Assembly (NCBI GenBank): GCA_041890495.1
Contig: CP169086.1
Coordinates: 2,976,001-3,040,000 of the forward strand
Length of the DNA: 64,000 bases
Direction of reading: 5' to 3'
Origin: Escherichia boydii
Lineage (GTDB): Bacteria > Pseudomonadota > Gammaproteobacteria > Enterobacterales > Enterobacteriaceae
Below, piece by piece: positions 44,461 through 53,401 of the stretch (position 1 is the stretch's first letter; each line of letters begins with the position of its first letter). Under the pieces are notes generated by a model. The model was given only the letters and a program-made list of their open reading frames with translations, was not told the DNA's origin and ran no database searches. Made by a program: the position numbers and the translations under genes.

Positions 44461-45514
44461 AGTGAAGCAGGCTTACCAGGTGGATCTGCATCCCGGAGAA
44501 GAAGCGCGCAAACGGCCCTTCGCTGTTGTAAAGCTGCACGGTCGCGCGGGCGCCGGTCGGCAGATGCTTCGGCAGCGGCTCGTCCAGCGTCACGTGAATG
44601 CGCATGCGCTGAGCGTCGCGCACCCAGCGGTTGGAGGTTTCCGGCTCGGAGAGCTGGCCGTTAACGGCCTCCTGACCTGCAAGAATGCCCGCGTCGCTGC
44701 TGGTGACGTGGGCGCGGAAAACATGTCCCGGGAAGGCGTCAAACACCACGGCCGCATCGGTGCCCTGATGGGTATGGCGCAGGCTTTTTTCGCGGAAATC
44801 GGCCACGATATCGGTCTGGTTGTTTACCAGCGCCAGCGCGGCTGAACCCGAGGAGGCATAAAAGCCAGGGCTTAACTGCAGGTTACTGACCGTGCCGTCC
44901 GCCTGGGCGTAGACCTTCGTCCAGCCGAGGTTCAGCTCCGCTTCATCCAGCGCGTTACGGTATTTTTGCAGCGTCACGTTGCGGTGCTCGTCCCGCTCGC
45001 CGCGCTGAATGCGCAGGTTATGGATGTTGGCCTGGATGGAGCTGACGGACTGCTCGCTGCTCTGCCAGGTGGTGCGCACTTTATCCAGATCCGCCTGCGA
45101 GACGTTCTGCAGCGTGCTCAGCTTCTGGTAGCGGTCGAAGGTCACTTTGTCGTTACGCGCGGTCAGCACGGCGGTTTTCAGGCTGGCCTGCGCGGCGGCG
45201 ATCTGCGCATCCAGCTGTTGATTGGACAGGCGTGCCTGCTCAAGCGCGATTTGCGCCGCTTCCACTTTGTTGCGAAACGGCGTGTCGTCGAGCTCAAACA
45301 GCAGATCGCCTCTCTTCACCTGGCTGTTGTTATGAACATGTACCGCCGCCACGTAGCCGGAGACGCGCGGAGACACCGGCGTCACCACGCGCATCACGGT
45401 GGAGTCCGGCGTCAGCGGGATCCAGATATCCGCGACGATAAAGTAGACAAACATCAGCAGGAAAGAGGCAATACTCACCCTTACCCAGCGGGCAAACTTT
45501 TGTTCAGGGGTCAT
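44450..45514 (-). CDS. HlyD-family membrane fusion protein
   Basis: A 354-residue periplasmic adaptor. One N-terminal membrane anchor (residues about 13-33, SIASFLLMFVYFIVADIWI) is followed by the biotinyl-lipoyl halves (VSPRVSGYVAAVHVHNNSQV and the KVYAQADGTVSNLQL strand), a coiled coil between them and a beta-barrel domain. It should join the DUF2955 pump to an outer-membrane channel encoded elsewhere. Its start overlaps the MarR stop by one base and its end overlaps the DUF2955 gene, forming one operon. Confidence 0.88.
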   Translation of the reverse strand: MTPEQKFARWVRVSIASFLLMFVYFIVADIWIPLTPDSTVMRVVTPVSPRVSGYVAAVHVHNNSQVKRGDLLFELDDTPFRNKVEAAQIALEQARLSNQQLDAQIAAAQASLKTAVLTARNDKVTFDRYQKLSTLQNVSQADLDKVRTTWQSSEQSVSSIQANIHNLRIQRGERDEHRNVTLQKYRNALDEAELNLGWTKVYAQADGTVSNLQLSPGFYASSGSAALALVNNQTDIVADFREKSLRHTHQGTDAAVVFDAFPGHVFRAHVTSSDAGILAGQEAVNGQLSEPETSNRWVRDAQRMRIHVTLDEPLPKHLPTGARATVQLYNSEGPFARFFSGMQIHLVSLLHYVY

Positions 45515-45984
45515 TATTTTTCGGTCTTGTTATCTTCTTCGCGGATTGTCCGCAAATTGCAGGCGATTTGATTCAACGTAGCGCTGAAAATGTCGAGATG
45601 TTCCGGCGCGATGTTTTGCGATACGCGAGCCTGATACGTCTCAATCACCTGAGTGAGCCTTAGTAACAGGGCTTTTCCCTCAGGCGTCAGCGTCAGAAGC
45701 CGGATGCGCTTGTCATAAGGCGATACGGCGCGCAGCAGGTAACCCTGCTTTTCCAGCTGTGTCAGGGTGCGCATCAGCGGCGGCAGTTCAATGCCCTGCA
45801 CCTCCGCCAGCTCGCTCATTGAGACGTTATCCCCGAGCTGATGAAGCTGCATCATCACCGTCCAGCTCGACTGGGTTAACCCGGTATCGAGAATGGCATC
45901 GTCGATGACGGCACGCCACTGGCGCACGATCATCGCCATCCGCATACCCATCGGCCTGCGGCAGAACAGTTCTTCTTCACTCAT
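45514..45984 (-). CDS. MarR-family regulator of the efflux operon
   Basis: A 156-residue MarR-type regulator with the winged helix at residues about 40-105 (LTQSSWTVMMQLHQLG, SELAEVQGIELPPLMRTL, wing PYDKRIRLLTLT). It is the first gene of the MarR-HlyD-DUF2955 operon and is probably its repressor, lifted by a pump substrate. The arrangement matches the emrR-emrA pair. The 150 bases upstream should hold its operator. Confidence 0.87.
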   Translation of the reverse strand: MSEEELFCRRPMGMRMAMIVRQWRAVIDDAILDTGLTQSSWTVMMQLHQLGDNVSMSELAEVQGIELPPLMRTLTQLEKQGYLLRAVSPYDKRIRLLTLTPEGKALLLRLTQVIETYQARVSQNIAPEHLDIFSATLNQIACNLRTIREEDNKTEK

Positions 45985-46081
45985 GGGGGAAACCTCTCGT
46001 CACACGCGGCCAAGATAATAGTTATCAGGGTAACTATCAAGAAACGAGAGGTAAAAGCGCAGGAATTGCGAAAACGATGTT

Positions 46082-46117
46082 CTCCCTCTCCCTGTGGGAG
46101 AGGGTCGGGGTGAGGGC
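46082..46117. repeat. GC-rich palindromic repeat, single copy
   Basis: CTCCCTCTCCC-TGT-GGGAGAGGGTCGGGGTGAGGG belongs to the same family as the repeats near hpaA and yjiA. It lies between the efflux operon promoter side and the ArsR gene end. Confidence 0.65.
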
Positions 46118-46135
46118 ACCAGCCCGCAGTGCAGT

Positions 46136-46831
46136 TTAGCGGCTAAAATGCCTCCTGACGGCACTTTTCCCCGAAGCCGTCACCACCACCTCCCGATATC
46201 CCGCCACCCGCTGGATCCAGCCTTTACTTTCCAGATGGTCAAGCAGTAACGCGCCTGCTTCTCCGCCCAGATGATACCGCCGTTCGCTCCAGTCCAGGCA
46301 GGCGCAGCAGGCCTTCCGACGCGGATGAGCGCTTAACGGAATGCCGAGTTTCAGGAACTGCTCCCGGCCATAGAGTGTCAACGCTGAACCGTCAGCCTCC
46401 AGCCAGCCTTCCGCCTGCATGAAATCATAGATCTGCACCGCCACCGCGCCTGCGAGATGGTCATAGCAGGTCCGGGCTTCACGCATGGCTTTCGGCGCGG
46501 TGGTTTCCGGCGGGGTAATGCGGCTCCAGGAGAGCCCCATCATCTGCTCCACCAGCGCCGCCACGTCGTGCCCGGCAAGGCGATAATAGCGATGCCGCCC
46601 TTGCGACAGGCAGGTAATCAGCTTTCCCTCCACCAGCCGGGCGAGATGCCCGCTGGCGGTCGACGGCGCAACGTCTGCCGCCGCGCTCAGTTCGGTTGCC
46701 GTCCACGCCCGTCCGTCCATTAGCGCGCAGAGCATCTTCACGCGCGACGGATCGGCCATAGCTGCCGCCACCGCGGCAATCGCCTTTTCCAGCATCGCGC
46801 TATTGTCAGGAGGTAAACTCGTCTTAAGCAT
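46136..46831 (-). CDS. ArsR-family regulator
   Basis: A 231-residue regulator with an N-terminal ArsR winged helix (PSRVKMLCALMDGR, ATELSAAADVAPSTASGHL, wing GRHRYYRLAG) and a C-terminal part of about 110 residues with a Cys pair (RRKACCACLDW). Longer ArsR proteins of this kind occur next to monooxygenase-like genes. The ATG at 46831 lies inside the end of the ACT gene, so the three genes here form one operon. The Cys cluster could bind metal or sense redox state; that is inference. Confidence 0.8.
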   Translation of the reverse strand: MLKTSLPPDNSAMLEKAIAAVAAAMADPSRVKMLCALMDGRAWTATELSAAADVAPSTASGHLARLVEGKLITCLSQGRHRYYRLAGHDVAALVEQMMGLSWSRITPPETTAPKAMREARTCYDHLAGAVAVQIYDFMQAEGWLEADGSALTLYGREQFLKLGIPLSAHPRRKACCACLDWSERRYHLGGEAGALLLDHLESKGWIQRVAGYREVVVTASGKSAVRRHFSR

Positions 46832-47201
46832 GGGCTGCCCAGGGTTCGGTGATCTCAGCGGCCAGCTTATCATCATCCGTCAGCAGAATAAGGTGATTCG
46901 CATGGTCGCTGTACTGAGTCAGGATAGACACACCGCGTGCCGCCAGCGCCGCCGCGATTTCACCCAGCTCGCCGGGGCGTTCCTGCTTAAGCTTTCTGAT
47001 CACCGGCTTTCGCACCGCCTGCACGATAAACCCGGCGTGGAGTAGAACGCGTCGCGCTTTTTCCCCGTCTTCCACCAGGAAATGGGCATCTGTACCAAAT
47101 ACGCCACCGCCCTCCAGCCCCACGCCGTTGCGGCCCAGCAGCTGTCCAAAGCTCGCCAGCTCGCCGGGCCTGTCTCTAAAAATCACATGAACGTCATACA
47201 T
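46824..47201 (-). CDS. ACT-domain protein
   Basis: A 125-residue protein with two ACT-like halves (MYDVHVIFRDRPGELASFGQ and then KQERPGELGEIAAALAARGV). ACT domains bind amino acids or other small ligands. The ATG at 47201 was chosen because GGAGGG lies seven bases before it; an ATG six bases earlier sits too close to that site, and the frame further up runs through the monooxygenase gene. It overlaps both neighbours. Confidence 0.75.
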   Translation of the reverse strand: MYDVHVIFRDRPGELASFGQLLGRNGVGLEGGGVFGTDAHFLVEDGEKARRVLLHAGFIVQAVRKPVIRKLKQERPGELGEIAAALAARGVSILTQYSDHANHLILLTDDDKLAAEITEPWAAHA

Positions 47202-47517
47202 CGGCATGCCCTCCGGTTTCAGAAGTATATTCCCGCACGACCTGCGCCACCCGAATACGGTAGTACGCAAAAATCGACTCCCGCCCTTCAGCCTGCGCCG
47301 CCTGATGAAAGACGTTGTGCTTCCAGCGGCGGACGGCCTCTTCATCCCGCCACCAGGAAAGCGAAAGAATTTTGCCGTCGGTGGTCAGGCTCTGAAAACG
47401 TTCGATATCAATAAAGCCGTCGATGTCGGCCAGCAAAGGCTTGAGTTCGGCGGCCAGCTGCAGGTAGCGCGCCTGATGGGCAGGCGCGGCTTTAGCTTCG
47501 AAAAGGACTGCGATCAT
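47194..47517 (-). CDS. Antibiotic biosynthesis monooxygenase-like protein
   Basis: A 107-residue ABM-superfamily protein with a dimeric alpha-beta barrel fold (IAVLFEAKAAPAHQARYLQL, then LSWWRDEEAVRRWKHNVFH). Members include quinol and haem monooxygenases and many proteins of unknown function. The ATG at 47517 follows GGAGAAA; the frame extends 17 codons upstream without support. It is the first gene of the ABM-ACT-ArsR operon. Confidence 0.78.
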   Translation of the reverse strand: MIAVLFEAKAAPAHQARYLQLAAELKPLLADIDGFIDIERFQSLTTDGKILSLSWWRDEEAVRRWKHNVFHQAAQAEGRESIFAYYRIRVAQVVREYTSETGGHADV

Positions 47518-47594
47518 GGTTTTCTCTCCGTTGTGATGTTGGGGAGAGAATGCAGGATGGAAAAGCACAATGCTTCGGCAAGAAGCGAAGTGTT

Positions 47595-47664
47595 GCGCCG
47601 GATGGCGCTGCGCTTATCCGGCCTACGAGCTCATGTAGGCCCGGTAAGCGCAGCGCCACCGGGC
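47595..47664. repeat. Inverted REP pair (BIME)
   Basis: GCGCCGGATGGCGCTGCGCT from 47595 and the opposite unit from 47635 (GTAGGCCCGGTAAGCGCAGC) make a hairpin-forming pair five bases after the end of the aldehyde dehydrogenase gene. Confidence 0.82.
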
Positions 47665-47669
47665 GGGTT

Positions 47670-49085
47670 TTAGCCCACAATCGACCTCGGCTCCATAAAC
47701 GCCCGAATTCCCCACTCGCCCATCTCGCGCCCCAAACCGGAGTGCTTGAAGCCGCCGAACGGCGCTTTCGGTTCATGGGCGAGGGTGTTCACCAGCACGC
47801 GACCGGAAACAATCTGCTGCGCCACGCGTCGCGCGCGGTCCACATCGCTGCCCAGCACCATCGCGCTCAGTCCGTAGTCGGTGTCGTTGGCAATGGCAAT
47901 CGCCTCCGCCTCGTCACGATAGAGGATCGCGCACAGCACCGGGCCAAAAATTTCGTCGCGGGCAATCATCATCCGGTTGTTCACGTCGGCAAACAGCGTC
48001 GGGCGCACAAACCAGCCGTCCTGCGTGCCGTCCGGTCGCCCTTCACCGCCCGCCAGCAGGCGTGCCCCCTCTTCGAGGCCTTTACGGATATAGCCCTGCA
48101 CCCGCAGCCACTGCTTCTCGCTGACCATCGGGCCGACGTCTGTCGCACTGTTGCGCGGGTCGCCGGATTTCACCGCCGCCACGGCCTGCGCCAGCGCGGT
48201 TTCGATCTCCGCCTTGCGCGAGTAAGGCACAAGAATGCGCGTCCCGGCCACGCACGCCTGCCCGCTGTTCATAAACCCGGCCTGAATTACCAGCGGGATC
48301 GCCTGCGCGAGATCCACATCATCCAGCAGGATCGTCGGCGATTTACCGCCTAACTCCAGCGTCACGCGCTTAAAGCTTTCCGCCGCGTTGCGCAGGATCG
48401 CCTTGCCGGTATTCGTGGAACCGGTGAACGAGATTTTTGCCACGTCCGGATGGCGGCTAATCGTTTCGCCGACCGTCTCGCCGCGTCCGGTGACGATATT
48501 AAATACCCCTGGCGGTAATTCAGCATCGCGCAACGCTTCGGTGACAATCTGCGTTTGCAGGGCGCTCATTTCGCTCGGCTTGATCACCGCCGTGCAGCCC
48601 GCGGCGAGCGCGGCCGCCAGTTTGCCGCAGATAAACCCGGCATCGCTGTTCCACGGCGTAATCAGCCCGGCCACGCCAAGCGGCGTCATCTGCACCGTTG
48701 CGGCACCTGCGGGGGTGACAAACTCAAACGCCTCCAGCGCCTCGATGGCCTGAGCAATCACCTCCGCCGGATAGCTGGCCATCCACGCCGAGCGCGAGGC
48801 GGGCGCGCCGTACTCCTCGACAATGGCATCCAGCAGCGCATCGTGACGGGCGGCCACGGCGGCGTGCATGCGCTTCAGCGCGGCGATGCGCTCCTGCTTT
48901 GTGGTCTGCGACCACGCCGGAAACGCCGCTTTTGCCGCCGCGATAGCGCGTTCTGCGTCAACCTCATCCGCCAGGCGCACCTGCCCGATGACCTGCGCCG
49001 TCGCCGGGTTGTATAAATCAAACCGTTCGGTGCCGTGCGGGGTAACAAATTCGCCGTTAATAAAGATCTGTTCGATGGTGTGCAT
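47670..49085 (-). CDS. NAD-dependent aldehyde dehydrogenase
   Basis: A 471-residue aldehyde dehydrogenase with catalytic Glu (TLELGGKSP) and Cys (NSGQACVAGTRIL) and the cofactor segment LITPWNSD. The substrate is unknown. It is transcribed alone, divergent from a LysR regulator 100 bases away that probably controls it. GGAGG precedes the ATG on the minus strand. Confidence 0.87.
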   Translation of the reverse strand: MHTIEQIFINGEFVTPHGTERFDLYNPATAQVIGQVRLADEVDAERAIAAAKAAFPAWSQTTKQERIAALKRMHAAVAARHDALLDAIVEEYGAPASRSAWMASYPAEVIAQAIEALEAFEFVTPAGAATVQMTPLGVAGLITPWNSDAGFICGKLAAALAAGCTAVIKPSEMSALQTQIVTEALRDAELPPGVFNIVTGRGETVGETISRHPDVAKISFTGSTNTGKAILRNAAESFKRVTLELGGKSPTILLDDVDLAQAIPLVIQAGFMNSGQACVAGTRILVPYSRKAEIETALAQAVAAVKSGDPRNSATDVGPMVSEKQWLRVQGYIRKGLEEGARLLAGGEGRPDGTQDGWFVRPTLFADVNNRMMIARDEIFGPVLCAILYRDEAEAIAIANDTDYGLSAMVLGSDVDRARRVAQQIVSGRVLVNTLAHEPKAPFGGFKHSGLGREMGEWGIRAFMEPRSIVG

Positions 49086-49185
49086 ATAAACCTCCTCAGG
49101 CTGTGTGAGACCAGTCTGTCACGGCTTCTCCGTTGCGATAATCCACGCTATGCTGCAAGGGTTGTTTCGATTTTCAGGATAATCT

Positions 49186-50088
49186 ATGCATCGTTCAGGT
49201 CTGACAGAGCTGGAAGTGGTGATGGCTGTGGTGCGGCGCGGCAGTTTTCGCGGCGCGGCGCAGGAGCTGGGGATGTCCGCCACGGCGGTCAGCAACGCCA
49301 TCGCCGGGCTGGAGAGCCGCCTTGAGACGCGACTTTTCAACCGCACCACCCGCAGCGTGGCGCTCACCGACGCCGGACAGCGCTACGTGGCGCGTATCGG
49401 CCCCGCCCTGCAGGAGATCCGTCTCGCCAGCGAGGCGATCCACAGCGAAACAGGGGAACCTGCCGGAACGCTACGGCTGAACGTGCCGAATCATATCGGC
49501 ACCCTGTTTCTGGACCAGCTGCTGATCGACTACATGATCCGTTACCCGAAAATGCACGTGGAAACGGTAAGCGAAGCGCGAATGATCGACATCGTCGCCG
49601 AAGGCTATGATGCGGGGATCCGTCTCGAAGAGTCCGTTCCGCAGGACATGATCGCCGTGCCGCTGACCGGTGAAATCCGCCAGCTCGTCACCGCCACGCC
49701 GGACTATTTTGCACGTCACGGCATTCCGCAGACGCCGGACGATCTACTTTCGCATCAGGGGATCGGCATGCGTATGGCCCACGGCGGGATCTACCGCTGG
49801 GAGCTGGCGCGTCGGGGGGAAACATACGCGCTTGCCGTGCCGCCGCGCTTTGCAACGTCCGATCTTTTTGCCTCGATCCGCGCCGTGAAAGCGGGATTAG
49901 GGGTGGGATTTTTACCGGAACTCTATATTCGGGAAGAACTTAAGAATGGAGAGCTGGTGAGCGTCTTAAACGACTGGACGCAGCCCTTTGCCGGGCTGCG
50001 CCTGTACTACCCTGGCCACCGCCACGTCCCGCCGGGACTGCGGGCGCTGGTGGCGATGATCCGCGAGCGCGGGATTATTCCAGGTTAG
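49186..50088 (+). CDS. LysR-family regulator
   Basis: A 300-residue LysR regulator. The helix-turn-helix is at residues about 6-60 (VMAVVRRGSFRGAAQELGMS, then ATAVSNAIAGLESRL) and the effector domain begins near residue 90 (AGTLRLNVPNHIG). It is divergent from the aldehyde dehydrogenase gene, the standard LysR arrangement, and converges with the AhpD-like gene, overlapping its end by 14 bases. Confidence 0.88.
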   Translation: MHRSGLTELEVVMAVVRRGSFRGAAQELGMSATAVSNAIAGLESRLETRLFNRTTRSVALTDAGQRYVARIGPALQEIRLASEAIHSETGEPAGTLRLNVPNHIGTLFLDQLLIDYMIRYPKMHVETVSEARMIDIVAEGYDAGIRLEESVPQDMIAVPLTGEIRQLVTATPDYFARHGIPQTPDDLLSHQGIGMRMAHGGIYRWELARRGETYALAVPPRFATSDLFASIRAVKAGLGVGFLPELYIREELKNGELVSVLNDWTQPFAGLRLYYPGHRHVPPGLRALVAMIRERGIIPG

Positions 50089-50554
50089 CCTTATTCAGCC
50101 CGTAAGCCGCGTCCAGCGCGCCGGGCGCCATGCGGGAAGTGATCCCCAGACGGTTCCAGGCGTTGATCGCCACGATGGCGAAGTTCAGCTCTGAAATCTC
50201 CACGTCCGAGAAGTGCTCCGCCACGCTGCGGTACAGCGCATCGCTGACACCGTGAACGCCAATCTGGGTCAGCGCTTCGGTGAACGCCAGCGCGGCTTTC
50301 TCGCGGGCGCTGAAAAGCGGGGACTCGCGCCAGGCCGCCAGATGGTACAGGCGCAGCTCGCGCTCGCCGGCGATTTTGGCCTCTTTCGAGTGCATATCCA
50401 GGCAGAAGGTGCAGCCGTTCAGCTGCGACACGCGAATGTCGATCAGGTGCTTCAGCGCCGGGTCGATGGAGGTTTTTGCCACCTCCATGCTCAGGGCAGA
50501 CAGCGCGTTGGCGAGGGCAGGTGTAACTTTATGGTGGTTAACGCGAGTGCTCAT
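50075..50554 (-). CDS. AhpD-like carboxymuconolactone decarboxylase family protein
   Basis: A 159-residue all-helical protein of the CMD/AhpD family with the redox motif C-x-x-C and following His (NGCTFCLDMHSKEA). Such proteins are peroxidase-like reductants. The last 14 bases overlap the end of the converging LysR gene. It is divergent from a MocR regulator 101 bases away, which is the likely controller. Confidence 0.87.
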   Translation of the reverse strand: MSTRVNHHKVTPALANALSALSMEVAKTSIDPALKHLIDIRVSQLNGCTFCLDMHSKEAKIAGERELRLYHLAAWRESPLFSAREKAALAFTEALTQIGVHGVSDALYRSVAEHFSDVEISELNFAIVAINAWNRLGITSRMAPGALDAAYGLNKANLE

Positions 50555-50655
50555 TGTCTTTCCTCTTTTTGTGCGGCATGTATCATGCGATGAGGCAAAT
50601 CTACGCCGTTCATGACATAGTAAAAAGATACAAAAAGCGTGAAACGAGGTAGGAC

Positions 50656-52059
50656 ATGAAGCCGGGCTATCACGAGATTTATTCCCGCTATCGCGACAAC
50701 ATCACGCGCGGCGTGCTAAAGCCGGGAGACAGGGTGCCTGCCATCCGCGTGCTGGCGGAAGAGCTGAAGGTGGCGCGTAAAACCGTCGAAACGGCATACG
50801 CCATTCTGACGGGTGAAGGGTATCTGGTGAGCCAGGGCGCGCGCGGCACGCGGGTCAACCCGGATTTACTGTTGCCGGATAAGAATGCCCCCGCGGAGCA
50901 GCCCACCGGCGCGCTTCCCGCATCTCTCATCAGCCAGCGCGAACGGGCGGGGTTTCTGCGCCCCGGCATCCCCGCCCTCGACAGCTTTCCGTATAAAAAG
51001 TGGCTGCTGCTGGCAGGCCAGGCGACGCGCGCCATGCGTCAGGAGGAGATGCTCAATCCGCCCGTTCTGGGCTGGTATCCGCTGCGCCAGGCCATCGCCA
51101 GCTACCTCAATATCTCGCGCGGGCTATCCTGCAACGCCGAACAGGTGCTGATCACCAGCGGCTACAGCGGCAGCCTGCGGCTGATCCTCGACACCCTCGC
51201 CAGCCGCAGCGACAAGGTATTGTTTGAAGATCCGGGCTATTTTATGGGCCAGCAGCTGCTCAAGCGGATCGTGCCGCGCCTGCACACCGTGCCGGTCGAT
51301 CGCTGCGGCATTGATACGGACTACCTGCTGCGTCACCATCGCGACGCCCGTTTTGCCATCGTCACCCCGTCGCACCAGAGCCCGCTGGCGGTCACGCTCT
51401 CCCTGCCGCGCAAGCAGCAACTTCTCGACTGGGCCAGCCAGAACGAGGCGTGGATCATCGAAGACGATTACGACGGGGAGTTTCACTACACCCGCAAGGT
51501 GCTGCCGTCGCTGAAAAGCCTCGACCAGCACGACAGGGTGATTTTTATGGGCACCTTCAGTAAAACCATCATGCCGTCGCTGCGCATGGGCTACGTGGTG
51601 ATGCCCGCCAGCACCGTCGGATCCTTTACCGACTGCGCGGACATTACCACCAGCGGCCAGCCGGTGCTGACGCAAAAGATCCTCACCGCGTTTCTCAACG
51701 AAGGGCATTTTTTCCGTCACCTGAAAAAGATGCGCGCGCTGTATCAGTCCCGCCGCGACTGGATGATTGCCGCCCTGCGCGAGGTGTATGGCGATCTGTT
51801 TTTCACCGAGCAAAACGACGGCGGGATGCATATCATGGCGTTCCTGACAAAAGGAAGCCGTGACCGGGAAGTGGCGCGCTGCTGGCAGGAACAGCAGCTG
51901 CAGGTCAATGCGCTCTCGGAGTGGTATCGCGGGTCGGGCAAACGCTACGGGCTGGTGATGGGCTATAACAACGTGCGGTCGTATCAGGAGGCAATACAGC
52001 TTCTAAAACGGCCCTATTCAGAAACAATCACAATAATAGAAAATCATCTTGAACCTTAG
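50656..52059 (+). CDS. MocR-type regulator (GntR plus aminotransferase)
   Basis: A 467-residue PLP-dependent regulator. Residues about 5-75 form a GntR winged helix (YSRYRDNITRGVLKPGDRVP and ELKVARKTVETAYAIL). The aminotransferase-like domain follows, with the PLP Lys in FMGTFSKTIMPSLRMGY and the phosphate-binding SGYSGSLR. MocR proteins usually regulate a divergent gene, here the AhpD-like one. GATACA at 50628 and its inverse TGTATC at 50579 in the gap are possible contacts. Confidence 0.88.
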   Translation: MKPGYHEIYSRYRDNITRGVLKPGDRVPAIRVLAEELKVARKTVETAYAILTGEGYLVSQGARGTRVNPDLLLPDKNAPAEQPTGALPASLISQRERAGFLRPGIPALDSFPYKKWLLLAGQATRAMRQEEMLNPPVLGWYPLRQAIASYLNISRGLSCNAEQVLITSGYSGSLRLILDTLASRSDKVLFEDPGYFMGQQLLKRIVPRLHTVPVDRCGIDTDYLLRHHRDARFAIVTPSHQSPLAVTLSLPRKQQLLDWASQNEAWIIEDDYDGEFHYTRKVLPSLKSLDQHDRVIFMGTFSKTIMPSLRMGYVVMPASTVGSFTDCADITTSGQPVLTQKILTAFLNEGHFFRHLKKMRALYQSRRDWMIAALREVYGDLFFTEQNDGGMHIMAFLTKGSRDREVARCWQEQQLQVNALSEWYRGSGKRYGLVMGYNNVRSYQEAIQLLKRPYSETITIIENHLEP

Positions 52060-52066
52060 TATTTCT

Positions 52067-52963
52067 TTAAGATACTTTGATCGAAACAAGCATATCATCT
52101 TTAAATTGCTCGGCTTTTTTTCGGCAGTCTTCTTCTATTTTTGCATCGGACAATGTTAGGAAGGTTCTTGAAAAAGATAATGTATGTACAAAGTCTTCCC
52201 ATTCTAGACCTGAGATGATTGAATTTTGGCTATGTGCAATTTCATTACGTATTTTCTCAATGAATCTCATATAGCTGTCAAATTTACTTTTACTGCTAAA
52301 TTTAAATATCGAAAGAAATTCACTATTGTTCCTAAGGATAGATTTCTTATCACAAAACTGGATACAATCTAGTAATGATATTGAATCATTGAGACCTTTT
52401 CTTTCCTCGAAAATACTATGCGCACCATCCATTCTTTTTGAGTTAACGTATTGCTGCCATTGATTTTCTGGAAAATAATAAGTTATCCAGAAATTAAGGT
52501 GCATTTCTACCAACGAAATCACACCAAAAAAATAAGTTCGCGGCAAGGGTTTATTCAGGTCTGCGCGAGTGATTATTGCCACAATTTTATCATCGTTTGT
52601 AACATACTTAAAAAGATCATCTTTTAAAATTTCAAGAAGCTCTACAAGAGATGTTTTATCATCAATGCATGATGTTTTTTCTATTCTAATAATATAATCA
52701 TAAACTTTTCCTTGCTTTAGTTTTTCTCTTTCAACCTGACCTATAATTTCACCTTTTTCACTGACTACGGCGGTAATGTCAAAGTCTCTTTGCGTAAGAG
52801 CATAATGCGCACCAGATGCATCATCGCTACCTTTACAGCATAGAATCGGTTCGCAAATAAGGTTCACAGAAATTTTTTTAAGAAAAATACTGTTGATGGA
52901 TTCGAAGCGGGTACCATTACGTCTGTAACCAGTTAAAGGAGACATCCAAAGTTGTGCGCCCAT
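52067..52963 (-). CDS. CBS- and HEPN-like protein, foreign origin
   Basis: A 298-residue protein, strikingly AT-rich against its neighbours. Residues about 45-140 look like a CBS pair (FDITAVVSEKGEIIGQVERE, then VAIITRADLNKPLPRTYFFG). The rest is helical and carries R239-NEIA-H244, an R-x4-H pattern typical of HEPN RNases, in a helix (FIEKIRNEIAHSQ). CBS pairs bind adenosine nucleotides, and HEPN domains are common toxins in defence systems. A nucleotide-gated RNase is an attractive inference but not shown. It stands alone, tail to tail with the MocR gene, seven bases apart. No antitoxin-like neighbour is seen. Confidence 0.68.
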   Translation of the reverse strand: MGAQLWMSPLTGYRRNGTRFESINSIFLKKISVNLICEPILCCKGSDDASGAHYALTQRDFDITAVVSEKGEIIGQVEREKLKQGKVYDYIIRIEKTSCIDDKTSLVELLEILKDDLFKYVTNDDKIVAIITRADLNKPLPRTYFFGVISLVEMHLNFWITYYFPENQWQQYVNSKRMDGAHSIFEERKGLNDSISLLDCIQFCDKKSILRNNSEFLSIFKFSSKSKFDSYMRFIEKIRNEIAHSQNSIISGLEWEDFVHTLSFSRTFLTLSDAKIEEDCRKKAEQFKDDMLVSIKVS

Positions 52964-53100
52964 TATTCACCTTTCATTAGAACAAAAAAATTGGGCTGAG
53001 AATAACGCCCTACGCAGTATCCACGATGTAATAATAAAAGAAGCCGATTGGTTTGTACAAAGTATCAATCGAAGAGATGCCGACATTGATAGCTAAACAT

Positions 53101-53174
53101 CGCCGGGTGGCGGCTTCGCCTTACCCGGCCTACTCGATCCCGTAGGCCCGGTAAGGCGAAGCCGCCACCGGGCG
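53101..53174. repeat. Inverted REP pair (BIME)
   Basis: CGCCGGGTGGCGGCTTCGCC from 53101 and the opposite unit (GTAGGCCCGGTAAGGCGAAG from 53142) form a long imperfect hairpin 10 bases after the end of yjiS. Confidence 0.85.
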
Positions 53175-53184
53175 ATGATACGGC

Positions 53185-53346
53185 TCATACATCATACCGC
53201 GATAACCCAACGTCCTTGAGCTGCTCGTCGCTCATCTGGCTCAGGATGCGGCGGGTGCGGTTGATGCGATACCAGTTACGCAGCGTTTTCGCGATCCAGA
53301 CGAACACAATAAACGGACGTTTTGAACGATTCTCGTAGAATTCCAT
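53185..53346 (-). CDS. yjiS: DUF1127 small protein YjiS
   Basis: A 53-residue protein of the DUF1127 (YjiS) family. On the minus strand it reads MEFYENRSKRPFIVF at the start, continues through an Arg-rich helix (TLRNWYRINRTRRILSQM) and ends SDEQLKDVGLSRYDV, the conserved family end. GAGGAGAG precedes the ATG. DUF1127 proteins are small, basic, often stress- or RNA-related, and this one is of unknown function. The divergent yjiR gene beside it matches E. coli. Confidence 0.9.
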   Translation of the reverse strand: MEFYENRSKRPFIVFVWIAKTLRNWYRINRTRRILSQMSDEQLKDVGLSRYDV

Positions 53347-53401
53347 GATGCTCTCCTCACTGTGTCAGTGGGGTTATCATCCCGGAAATCCACCCATGCA
53401 A

